Below are positions 25,397-32,464 of a DNA stretch of 64,000 bases, piece after piece (the stretch's first letter is position 1; each line of letters opens with the position of its first letter). The DNA comes from Rhodopseudomonas rhenobacensis (GTDB taxonomy: Bacteria > Pseudomonadota > Alphaproteobacteria > Rhizobiales > Xanthobacteraceae): contig NZ_JACHIH010000012.1 of assembly GCF_014203125.1 (NCBI RefSeq), positions 1 through 64,000 on the forward strand. Direction: 5' to 3'. A program made the translations under genes and the position numbers. Below the pieces are notes generated by a model. It saw nothing but the letters and a program-made list of their open reading frames with translations. It did no database searches and was not told where the DNA came from.

Positions 25397-25879
25397 TCAT
25401 TGGATCACGATTTCCTTGAACAGGACCACGTTGACCACGGCCGGGGCCACCGCGAGGTTGACCCGGCGCAGCATCTCTTCCTTGAGCCGGAACAGCCCGG
25501 CGGAGCCGGAAATGTCGCTGGAGCGCAGTTCGCGCAGATAGGTCTGGAAGATGTCGGTGACGCGCGGCATCGCCGGCTTGATCTGCTCGACCACCTTCTC
25601 GTCCTTGACCTCGAGCACCGCCTTGACCCGCAGATACTGGATCCGCTCGCCGGGCATGCCGGCGAGGTTGATGGTCATTTCCGGCACGTCGATGAACACC
25701 GGCTTCACGACCTCGACCTTGTGGGTCTCTTCGGCGCCGTGGCCGCGGAAGAACATGAACCAGGTGCCGCCGCCGATCGCCAGCAGGCCGACCACCGCGC
25801 CGATGATGATGAACAGCTTGCGCTTGCTCTTCGGAGCGGCTTCGCCGTCCTTGCCTTCTTCGACTTCGGTCTCTGCCAT
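25397..25879 (-). CDS. fliL: Flagellar basal body-associated protein FliL
   Basis: A 160-aa protein with a short basic cytosolic tail (GEAAPKSKRKL), one membrane helix (LFIIIGAVVGLLAIGGGTWF) and a periplasmic domain (PEMTINLAGMPGERIQYLRV) ending in the FliL motif VVNVVLFKEIVIQ. FliL forms rings around stators and supports torque. It is the first gene of fliL-fliM-DUF6468-motE-like-TPR on the minus strand and faces the flgF operon across a 330-bp control region. Confidence 0.94.
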   Translation of the reverse strand: MAETEVEEGKDGEAAPKSKRKLFIIIGAVVGLLAIGGGTWFMFFRGHGAEETHKVEVVKPVFIDVPEMTINLAGMPGERIQYLRVKAVLEVKDEKVVEQIKPAMPRVTDIFQTYLRELRSSDISGSAGLFRLKEEMLRRVNLAVAPAVVNVVLFKEIVIQ

Positions 25880-26209
25880 GGCTTGCCGTCCGAATGCCCG
25901 AAATCGATGCCCGAGACGCCCAAGCGCCCGGTTAAAAACTTATGTCGCAATGGTTAATGGAACCTTTCTTTCGCCCGCCAGCTAGGAAGATTTTGCCGGC
26001 AATTATGGTCAACAAACCGTTTTTGCCGCCTTTTGTGCCCCCCGTGAATCTACGCAATTGATTGTAATTGCTTGTAAATTCGCTGTGGCACAGGATTCGC
26101 TTTGCTGTTGGCTGAAGCGCGGCTTGGGAGAGCCTTAGCGCTTCGCAGCAACCACGGACGGCCTTTGGGAGAGGGGCGTGCGCGGGACAGCCAAAGGGGA
26201 GATCGACCG
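25880..26209. other. Divergent fliL/flgF control region
   Basis: A 330-bp gene-free region with local AT richness (25930-26060). It contains a CtrA-like half-site ATGGTTAA at 25950-25957 and a sigma-54-type element for flgF at 26086-26101. The frame open from 26102 into flgF is read-through of this leader, not coding sequence. Confidence 0.65.
26086..26101 (+). promoter_or_regulatory. Sigma-54-type -24/-12 element before flgF
   Basis: TGGCACAGGATTCGCT: the invariant GG (26087-26088) and GC (26099-26100) are exactly 10 bases apart and TGGCAC matches the -24 consensus. One base of the -12 TTGC is C. It lies 109 bp upstream of the flgF ATG and points toward it. Confidence 0.6.
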
Positions 26210-26971
26210 ATGGAGAATGCCCTTCTCATCGGACTGACGCGGCAGATGACGTTGGAACGACAGATGGATGTCGTCGCCAACAACGTCGCGAACGTCAACA
26301 CCACCGGCTTCAAGGCCGACAAGTCGCTGTTCGAGGAATATCTGTCGCCGGGCGCCCATGAGGACAACTTCGTCGGCCGCGACCGCCGCGTCAGCTACGT
26401 GCAGGACCGCGCCACCTTCCACGATTTCTCCTCCGGTCCGCTGGAGCAGACCAAGAACCCGCTCGACGTCGCGATCGACGGCAACGCCTTCCTGGCGGTG
26501 CAGACCCCGGCCGGCGAGCGCTACACCCGCGACGGCGGGCTGCAGATCAACACCCAGGGTCAATTGGTCAATGCGTCGGGCTATCAGGTGCTCGGCACCA
26601 ACGGCCCGATCGTGTTCCAGCCCACCGACAAGGACATCACCATCGCCGACGACGGCAACGTCACCGTGCTGGAGGGCTCCTCGGCGGTGGATTCGCTGCG
26701 CGGCAAGCTCCGCCTGGTCAGTTTCGCCGACGCCCAGCGGCTGCTGAAAGAAGGCTCCAACCTCTATGCCGGCAACGGCGCCGCGGCGCAGCCGGCGCCG
26801 ACCGCCCGGGTGCACCAGGGCTACATCGAGAAATCCAACGTCAACGCGGTGGCGGAGATGAGCCGGATGATCGAAGTGACCCGCGCCTACACCCAGCTGT
26901 CGTCGATGCTGCAGCAGCAGGGTGACTTGCGCAAAACCGCGCTCGAGAAACTCGCCGACGTTCCGGCGTAA
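26210..26971 (+). CDS. flgF: Flagellar proximal rod protein FlgF
   Basis: A 253-aa rod protein. The N-terminal helix RQMTLERQMDVVANNVANVN, then TTGFK, is the rod/hook signature, and the C-terminal half ends SRMIEVTRAYTQLSSMLQQQ. Compared with FlgG it is more divergent in the middle, as expected for FlgF. ATG 26210 is preceded by AAGGGGAGA; the longer open frame from 26102 is rejected because it covers the promoter. It is the first gene of flgF-flgG-flgA-flgH. Confidence 0.93.
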   Translation: MENALLIGLTRQMTLERQMDVVANNVANVNTTGFKADKSLFEEYLSPGAHEDNFVGRDRRVSYVQDRATFHDFSSGPLEQTKNPLDVAIDGNAFLAVQTPAGERYTRDGGLQINTQGQLVNASGYQVLGTNGPIVFQPTDKDITIADDGNVTVLEGSSAVDSLRGKLRLVSFADAQRLLKEGSNLYAGNGAAAQPAPTARVHQGYIEKSNVNAVAEMSRMIEVTRAYTQLSSMLQQQGDLRKTALEKLADVPA

Positions 26972-26992
26972 CGGCTTTTTGGAGACGAACCC

Positions 26993-27781
26993 ATGCGCGC
27001 ACTTTACACCGCGGCGACCGGGATGGCGGCCCAGGAGCTCAACGTCCAGGTGATCTCGAACAACATCGCCAACATGCGCACCACCGGCTTCAAGAAGCAG
27101 CGCGCGGCATTCCAGGATCTAATCTACGACCACGTCCGCCGGGTCGGCGCCCAGGCGTCCGATCAGGGCACCATCGTGCCGGTCGGCGTCGACATCGGCG
27201 GCGGCGTCAAGACCGTCGGCACGCCGCGCATGATGACGCAGGGCACGCTGTCGCCGACCGGCAACGACCTCGACATCGCGGTGCGCGGCGAAGGCTTCTT
27301 CAAGATCCAGATGCCGGACGGCACCTACTCCTACACGCGCGACGGCTCGTTCACCACCGACAACACCGGCCGCGTGGTGACGGCGAACGGCAATCCGCTG
27401 CAGCCCACCATCACCATCCCGACCGGCGCCAGCGGTCTCACCATCGCCAGCAACGGCCAGGTCTCGGTCACCGTCACCGGCTCGACCACGCCGACCGTGA
27501 TCGGCCAGATCAGCCTGACCCGCTTCATCAACAAGGCCGGGCTGCAGCCGCAGGGCGACAACCTGTTCATTGAGACCGGCGCCTCCGGCCCGCCGCAGGA
27601 CGGCATCGCCAATGCCGACGGCTACGGCGACATCCAGCAGCAGACGCTGGAGCAGGCCAACGTCGAAGTGGTCACCGAGATTTCCGACCTGATCGCCGCG
27701 CAGCGCGCCTACGAGATGAACGCCAAGGTGGTCAGCGCCGCCGACCAGATGCTGCAATCCACCTCCAACATGTTCCGCTGA
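26993..27781 (+). CDS. flgG: Flagellar distal rod protein FlgG
   Basis: A 262-aa protein. The N-terminus ALYTAATGMAAQELNVQVIS, then NNIANMRTTGFKK, the middle DLDIAVRGEGFFKIQMPDGT and the C-terminus QQQTLEQANVEVVTEISDLI are characteristic of FlgG. It makes the distal rod that passes through the P and L rings. It follows flgF by 21 bp and precedes flgA by 8 bp. Confidence 0.96.
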   Translation: MRALYTAATGMAAQELNVQVISNNIANMRTTGFKKQRAAFQDLIYDHVRRVGAQASDQGTIVPVGVDIGGGVKTVGTPRMMTQGTLSPTGNDLDIAVRGEGFFKIQMPDGTYSYTRDGSFTTDNTGRVVTANGNPLQPTITIPTGASGLTIASNGQVSVTVTGSTTPTVIGQISLTRFINKAGLQPQGDNLFIETGASGPPQDGIANADGYGDIQQQTLEQANVEVVTEISDLIAAQRAYEMNAKVVSAADQMLQSTSNMFR

Positions 27782-27789
27782 GGACTTAA

Positions 27790-28917
27790 ATGATGCGCGC
27801 CCCTTCGCTGCTCATCGGCCTCGCCATCGCCTTCGCCGGCGCCGGCCCAAGCCTCAGTCAGAATCTCAATCAGAATCTCAATCAGAGTCTCAATCAGAGT
27901 CTCAACCAAACGCCGGACCAGAGCCCCGCCCCGACCCGCGACGACGTCATCGCGCCCCCGGTGCTGCGCGCCAGCGTCACCGTGACCAGCGACCTGGTGC
28001 TGATCGGCGACGTCATCGACAATGCCGGCAGCGCCGGCAAGATTGCGATCTATCGCGCCCCCGATCTCGGCACCACCGGCGCGCTGCCGACCGCCAAACT
28101 GCTGGCGGCGTTGCGCGCGCATCAGGTGATCGGCGTCGAGACCCGCGACATCCGCGAAGTGAGCGTGACGCGGCTCGCCCGCACGGTGGCGGGCAGCGAG
28201 ATCGAAACCCAGGTGGCGCGCGCCTTGGCGCAGGCCAACGGCCGCGCCGAGGCCGGCAATTTCGAGATCAGGTTCGACCGCGAACCGCAGACCCTGCAGC
28301 TCGACCCGTCGAACAGCGGCGCCATGGAGCCGGTCGCGGTCCGGCACGACCCGCGCAGCGGCCGCTTCGACGTCACCTTCGAGATCCCGCGTGACGGCGC
28401 TGCTCAGCCGACCAAGCTGCGCTTCACCGGCACCGCGATCGAGACCGTGGAAGCCGCGGTGCTGGTGCGCGGCGTCGAGCGCAACGAGGTGCTGAAATCC
28501 TCCGACGTGGTGGTCGAACGCCGGCCGAAGACCGAGGTCGGCAACGACGTCGCCAGCCGCGACGCCGCGGTCGGCATGCAGGCGCGGCGGCAGTTGCGCG
28601 CCGGCCAGGCGCTGCGGATCGCCGACCTCGCCAAGCCCGATCTGGTGTCGCGCGATCAGGCCGTCACGCTGATCTACGAGTCGACCGGGCTGTACCTCAC
28701 CGTGCGCGGCAAGGCGGTCGAAAGCGGCACCGAGGGCGACGTCGTCAACGTGATGAATCTGCAATCCAAGCGCACCGTCGCCGGCACCGTGATCGGCCGC
28801 GGCCAGGTCGCGGTGCAGGTCGCCGCCCCCCGCATGGTGGCCTCGGCCGCTCCGATCGAAGCTCCCGTGGCGGCGCCAACCGCCGTCAAGACTCCCGCCT
28901 CTCGTCAACCTGAGTAA
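27790..28917 (+). CDS. flgA: P-ring assembly chaperone FlgA with a tandem-repeat N-terminus
   Basis: A 375-aa periplasmic protein. A signal peptide (SLLIGLAIAFAGAGPSLS) is followed by a tandem QNLN/QSLN repeat (residues about 24-39), encoded by four 12-bp DNA units, then the SAF-type C-terminal domain (VVERRPKTEVGNDV... RRQLRAGQALRIADLAKPDL and TGLYLTVRGKAVESGTEGDV). FlgA escorts FlgI into the P ring. It is longer than enterobacterial FlgA (about 219 aa), as often seen in alphaproteobacteria. It sits between flgG and flgH. Confidence 0.92.
   Translation: MMRAPSLLIGLAIAFAGAGPSLSQNLNQNLNQSLNQSLNQTPDQSPAPTRDDVIAPPVLRASVTVTSDLVLIGDVIDNAGSAGKIAIYRAPDLGTTGALPTAKLLAALRAHQVIGVETRDIREVSVTRLARTVAGSEIETQVARALAQANGRAEAGNFEIRFDREPQTLQLDPSNSGAMEPVAVRHDPRSGRFDVTFEIPRDGAAQPTKLRFTGTAIETVEAAVLVRGVERNEVLKSSDVVVERRPKTEVGNDVASRDAAVGMQARRQLRAGQALRIADLAKPDLVSRDQAVTLIYESTGLYLTVRGKAVESGTEGDVVNVMNLQSKRTVAGTVIGRGQVAVQVAAPRMVASAAPIEAPVAAPTAVKTPASRQPE
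27859..27906 (+). repeat. Tandem 12-bp coding repeat in flgA
   Basis: Four consecutive units: CAGAATCTCAAT twice, CAGAGTCTCAAT, CAGAGTCTCAAC. They encode QNLN, QNLN, QSLN, QSLN immediately after the signal peptide. Unit length is a multiple of three, so gain or loss of a unit keeps the frame. Confidence 0.9.
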
Positions 28918-28922
28918 TCGAC

Positions 28923-29681
28923 ATGTCCCAGTCACCGACGTTCAACCGCATCGTCCTCGCCGGCCTCCTTATGGCCACCGGCGGCCTCGCGGGCGGCTGT
29001 TCATCGATCGATCGGCTGTCGCAGATCGGCGAACAACCGAAGCTCGCGGCGATCGAAAATCCCACCGCGCAGCCCGGCTACAAGCCGGTGCAGATGCCGA
29101 TGCCGAAGCCGGAGGCGGCCTCCTACAACGCCAATTCTCTGTGGCGCAACGGCTCGCGGGCGTTCTTCCGCGACCAGCGCGCGCATCAGGTCGGTGACAT
29201 CCTCACCATCACGGTGAACTTCACCGACAAAGCCAACATCGCCAACGAGACCACCCGCAGCCGCACCAATTCCGAGGATTCCGGCATCACCGATTTCGCC
29301 GGCAGCCAGGTGATCGGCGGCAACGCTTCGAAGATCATGCCGGGCCGGATTCTCAGCGCGGATTCCACCTCGTCCAGCGACGGCAAGGGCACCGTGGTGC
29401 GCCAGGAAAACCTGCAGACCAGCGTCGCCGCGGTGGTCACGCAATTGCTGCCGAACGGCAATCTGGTGGTCGAGGGCAAGCAGGAGATCCGGGTCAATTT
29501 CGAAATCCGCGAACTGATCGTCGCCGGCATCGTGCGGCCGGAGGACATCCAGAGCGACAACACCATCGACTCGGCCAAGATCGCCCAGGCCCGCATCGCC
29601 TATGGCGGCCGCGGCCAGATCACCGACGTGCAACAGCCGCGTTACGGCCAGCAGGTGATGGACGTGCTGCTGCCGTTCTGA
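28923..29681 (+). CDS. flgH: Flagellar L-ring lipoprotein FlgH
   Basis: A 252-aa outer-membrane lipoprotein. The signal contains the lipobox LAGGC (Cys at about residue 26, in GGLAGGCSSIDRLSQIG). The mature part carries SLWRNGSRAFFRDQRAHQVG and DILTITVNFTDKA, and ends with YGGRGQITDVQQPRYGQQVM, all FlgH signatures. It forms the outer bushing around the rod. It starts 5 bp after flgA and is the last gene of the operon; a strong hairpin follows about 250 bp later. Confidence 0.95.
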   Translation: MSQSPTFNRIVLAGLLMATGGLAGGCSSIDRLSQIGEQPKLAAIENPTAQPGYKPVQMPMPKPEAASYNANSLWRNGSRAFFRDQRAHQVGDILTITVNFTDKANIANETTRSRTNSEDSGITDFAGSQVIGGNASKIMPGRILSADSTSSSDGKGTVVRQENLQTSVAAVVTQLLPNGNLVVEGKQEIRVNFEIRELIVAGIVRPEDIQSDNTIDSAKIAQARIAYGGRGQITDVQQPRYGQQVMDVLLPF

Positions 29682-29890
29682 CGCCGATCCGCTCAGGCAT
29701 GATCTCCGAAAGCTCACGCATGATCGCGAAAAATGCATCGCGGATTTCGGGTCATGCTCCCCACCACTCCAGCGCAGGAGGACACGTCCTGAACTGACCG
29801 CGGCGCGCCGGTTCTCCCAACCGCGCCCCGCGCTCTCCCAGCCGGCGTCCGGCTCTCCCCGACTTCGCCAGACGCCGCTCTCCCGAGCTC

Positions 29891-29926
29891 CCACACCGCA
29901 TCGCGAACCTAGGCGCGACGCGGTGT
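29891..29926. repeat. Inverted repeat, 13-bp stem
   Basis: ACACCGCATCGCG and CGCGACGCGGTGT pair with a single mismatch around the loop AACCTAGG. It lies just before a second hairpin that could terminate flgH transcription. Confidence 0.7.
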
Positions 29927-29933
29927 CCTACGC

Positions 29934-29970
29934 GGCCTCCGTCAGCTCCCCTGACGGGGGCCGTGCTCGT
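29934..29970 (+). terminator. Probable terminator of the flgF-flgG-flgA-flgH operon
   Basis: GGCCTCCGTCAG-CTCCC-CTGACGGGGGCC is a 12-bp stem with one G-T pair, followed by GTGCTCGTTTTGG. The T-run is short, so efficiency is uncertain. Confidence 0.45.
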
Positions 29971-30074
29971 TTTGGGGGGGAATCGCCGCGATGACGGGGA
30001 CGTGTCTCCCGTATGGCGGAGTTGTTCTCCCAAAATTAGTCAGTTCATGATAATGGTTCTTGTAGGAGGCCCTG

Positions 30075-30428
30075 ATGGTGAAGGCCAAATCCAGTTCGAC
30101 GTCGTTGCCCGAGTCGCTCGATCTTAAGGTCCGCAGCATCGCCTTGCGAGAAAATCGCACGCCGGCCAATGTACTGGAGAACGCGGTTCGCGTCTTCACA
30201 TCGATGCCGCCGGAGCTCCGCGCGCTGCTGATCGAAACCTCCGCTGACGAAACCGAGGGCCGCTTGCGGCTGGAAGATCTCAGCCGCCGCATCATGTTCG
30301 CCTTGGCGCGTGATCGTTTCGAAGCCGCCGCGGCGAAGCTGGCGCGCTCATCAGCAGACATCGACGATGAGTTGCTGACTGCGGACGAGGTGAGCGTCGA
30401 ACCGTTACCCCGCCGGTCCGCCCGCTGA
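30075..30428 (+). CDS. Probable antitoxin of a PIN-domain toxin pair
   Basis: A 117-aa protein. The N-terminus (SSTSLPESLDLKVRSIALRE and NRTPANVLENAVRVF) has the beta-helix-helix pattern of ribbon-helix-helix DNA-binding antitoxins. The C-terminal part is acidic and helical and would wrap the toxin. TAGGAGG is 6 bases before ATG 30075. The PIN-domain gene starts 9 bp after its stop. Antitoxins of this layout usually repress their own operon. The family is inferred from pattern and neighbour. Confidence 0.65.
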   Translation: MVKAKSSSTSLPESLDLKVRSIALRENRTPANVLENAVRVFTSMPPELRALLIETSADETEGRLRLEDLSRRIMFALARDRFEAAAAKLARSSADIDDELLTADEVSVEPLPRRSAR

Positions 30429-30437
30429 GGCGGCGCG

Positions 30438-31037
30438 ATGCTGATTATCGTTCCGGACGTCAACGTGCTAGTCGCCCGGGCCAACGCGGACCGCGCCGGG
30501 CGATCATCGACCATCAGCCAGAAGGTAGTGCGTCAGCTCATTTCCGGAACGCTCAATGGCGAACCGGTCCAGCTTGCGATGTCGTTTAAGATGATCGACA
30601 CCTATCGCGGCGTACTGCTCCAAAAGGGTTACGATCGCGACGCCGCCGAGCAGTCCGCCCAAAGCTTGATCGAGCTGATGCGCTACGGCCCAGCCGGCTT
30701 CGATCCTTATCTGGTGCTCGGCGGCACCCCCGACCCATCGTTGCGGGATATCGAAGACGGAGGGGTTCTTTCGACCGCCTATGCCGCGCATGCCAACGTC
30801 GTGATCACCGACAATCTGAAGGATTTCGCAGGACAAGACGCCGAGGGGTACGTCACCTCGGTCGCTCGGATGGCAGACGGATCGGTCCGTGAATTGTATT
30901 GCTTGATACGCCAGCGGCCAGACGGCAAATCGCTGATCGTCGTGCATCCCGCGGATTTCGTCATGTGGACGCAAAGCGGATTGAAATTTTCCGCGGCTGC
31001 GATCAGGGCCCGCTATGCGGCTAAGCCGCAACCTTGA
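30438..31037 (+). CDS. PIN-domain ribonuclease toxin (VapC-like)
   Basis: A 199-aa protein starting MLIIVPDVNVLVARANADRA; Asp in PDVNVLV is the first acidic residue of a PIN nuclease site. The C-terminal half has RDIEDGGVLSTAYAAHANVV and ITDNLKDF, containing further expected acidic ligands (Asp/Glu in DIEDGG, Asp in TDN). It probably cleaves RNA and is held inactive by the gene product 9 bp upstream. It is somewhat longer than a minimal VapC (about 130 aa). The pair stands between flgH and dksA inside the flagellar locus and has no obvious flagellar role. Confidence 0.75.
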   Translation: MLIIVPDVNVLVARANADRAGRSSTISQKVVRQLISGTLNGEPVQLAMSFKMIDTYRGVLLQKGYDRDAAEQSAQSLIELMRYGPAGFDPYLVLGGTPDPSLRDIEDGGVLSTAYAAHANVVITDNLKDFAGQDAEGYVTSVARMADGSVRELYCLIRQRPDGKSLIVVHPADFVMWTQSGLKFSAAAIRARYAAKPQP

Positions 31038-31169
31038 TTCTGGCGCGGGCGGATAACCGGCTGACCGCCGCCTTTATCCGCGCGACGATACGCAGCCGAC
31101 AATGCGCAGCCTCTCCCCTCGCCGCCCGAAAATTCCGGCCGGCGAACTAATCACGGGCGGCAGCGCCAA

Positions 31170-31586
31170 CTACTCGTCGCGATACACCTTCTCGCGCTTT
31201 TCGTGGCGTTCCTGCGCTTCCACCGAGAGCGTGGCGATCGGGCGCGCCTCGAGCCGCTTCAGCGAGATCGGCTCGCCGGTTTCTTCGCAGTAGCCGTAGG
31301 TGTTGTCTTCGATGCGCTGCAGCGCGGCGTCGATCTTGGAGATCAGTTTGCGCTGGCGGTCGCGGGCGCGCAGTTCGATGGCGCGGTCGGTTTCCGAGGC
31401 GGCACGGTCCGCCAGATCGGGGTGGTTGACGTTTTCTTCTTGCAGGGTTTGTAGGGTGATCCTGGATTCCCGCAGGATCTCGTCCTTCCAGGCTAGCAGC
31501 TTTGCGCGAAAGTAATCGCGCTGCCGATCGTTCATGAAAGGCTCTTTTTCGGAGGGGCGGTAGCTTTTCAACTTATCCAAGGCCAA
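31170..31586 (-). CDS. dksA: DksA/TraR-family RNA polymerase-binding regulator
   Basis: A 138-aa protein. It contains EPFMNDRQRDYFRAKLLAWK and a long coiled coil with ADRAASETDRAIELRARDRQ, where the acidic tip residues that reach into the RNA polymerase channel lie. The C-terminal YGYCEETGEPISLKRLEARP, then IATLSVEAQERHE, corresponds to the zinc finger of E. coli DksA but keeps only one of four Cys, as is usual for this alphaproteobacterial subgroup. With ppGpp it modulates stringent-response transcription. It lies between the TA pair (convergent) and fliX (same strand, upstream). Confidence 0.92.
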   Translation of the reverse strand: MALDKLKSYRPSEKEPFMNDRQRDYFRAKLLAWKDEILRESRITLQTLQEENVNHPDLADRAASETDRAIELRARDRQRKLISKIDAALQRIEDNTYGYCEETGEPISLKRLEARPIATLSVEAQERHEKREKVYRDE

Positions 31587-31743
31587 TCCATCTGTCCGAG
31601 GGAGCCGGTTGTGACCCGGTCGCGCCGCCGCTTATATAGCGACGGCTTGTGACAGACAATATCGTCCGCGAGACGAACAGCGGAGGTTTTCCACCCTTCT
31701 GCGGGCGATGAAATCAACGGCAGCGCTGCCTTGGAACTAGCCG

Positions 31744-32154
31744 TTAGAACTGCCCGGCCTTGGCGAGTTCGACCTCGACCCGCAGCTCGATCTCCGACAG
31801 CACGGCGTCGAGCCCGGGGTCGCCCGACGAGCTCTTGAGGTCGGCGGCGGCGGCGCGCAGCCGCGCCACGGTGGCATTGTCAAACGAGCCTGACAGCAAT
31901 CCCATCTTCAATTCGTCGAGCACGTCGAGCGCGCCCCTGCCGCGCGCCACCGAGCGGCGGCGGCGTTCCACCGGGTCCTCGATGCCCTGCATCGCCAGCA
32001 GCGCGTCGATGTTGGCGGTCGGCTTCGGCGCCGAGAGCGGCCGGGCCTCCGGGGCGGTGGTGGCCTCGGGCAGCGCAAAGCTGCTGCCGCCGCTGCGCCG
32101 TGGCGCGCTGGAGGGAGTGCCGAGTGTGGTGCCGTTCGGTCCGTAAATGCGCAT
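31744..32154 (-). CDS. fliX: Flagellar assembly regulator FliX
   Basis: A 136-aa protein starting MRIYGPNGTTLGTPSSAPRR, with a Pro/Ala linker and the conserved C-terminal ALLAMQGIEDPVERRRRSVA plus RGRGALDVLDELKMGLLSGS. FliX is specific to alphaproteobacteria; in Caulobacter it couples class II flagellar assembly to FlbD-driven sigma-54 transcription. The start at 32154 matches the family N-terminus; the ATG five codons upstream is less likely. It is divergent from flgI, the arrangement seen in Caulobacter, with a CtrA-like box between them. Confidence 0.93.
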   Translation of the reverse strand: MRIYGPNGTTLGTPSSAPRRSGGSSFALPEATTAPEARPLSAPKPTANIDALLAMQGIEDPVERRRRSVARGRGALDVLDELKMGLLSGSFDNATVARLRAAAADLKSSSGDPGLDAVLSEIELRVEVELAKAGQF

Positions 32155-32255
32155 CGTGGGTTTTTCCACCTGGGTCCGTCATACGGAGGGAACGCCGGCG
32201 CTGTTTGCCCATCCGTGAACGACAAGGCCTTCCCGGCAAACCTCGCCGGTTATGG

Positions 32256-32270
32256 TTAACGCCAGGTAAA
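32256..32270. promoter_or_regulatory. CtrA-like box between fliX and flgI
   Basis: TTAA-CGCCAGG-TAAA: the first half-site and 7-base spacing are exact and the second half differs at one base. ATGG precedes it, as in many CtrA sites (TTAACCAT on the other strand). It lies 102 bp from fliX and 195 bp from flgI. Confidence 0.55.
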
Positions 32271-32396
32271 CGGCCCGGCAGAATCTGCCGGGCACGGCAG
32301 TTTCGCCGCGCAAGGCCCCCCTGCCCGGCCCCGCTCCGTCGCATTTTATCAAATCAAAACAGAGGTCTAACGGTAACGAAAGCGATGGCATGGCGC

Positions 32397-32412
32397 TGGC
32401 ATAGAGATAGCA
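32397..32412 (+). promoter_or_regulatory. Sigma-54-type -24/-12 element before flgI
   Basis: TGGCATAGAGATAGCA: GG at 32398-32399 and GC at 32410-32411 with exactly 10 bases between; TGGCA and GCA match the consensus. It ends 53 bp before the flgI ATG and has the right orientation. Confidence 0.6.
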
Positions 32413-32464
32413 GGATCGCCATCGGGAGCTGGCGGATCCGGATCGACCTCAGCGGGGAGCCGAG

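Larger units (their letters stand above)
29682..30074. other. Gene-free region with strong inverted repeats after flgH
   Basis: A 393-bp region. An imperfect inverted repeat GCATGATCTCCGAAA...TTTCGGGTCATGC lies at about 29698-29758. Two strong stems are near its end (29891-29926 and 29934-29962). No gene is supported; the region ends with TAGGAGG serving the antitoxin gene at 30075. Confidence 0.6.
32155..32464. other. Divergent fliX/flgI control region
   Basis: A 310-bp gene-free region holding a CtrA-like box (32256-32270) and a sigma-54-type element for flgI (32397-32412). The stretch 32335-32395 is AT-rich. Confidence 0.7.
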
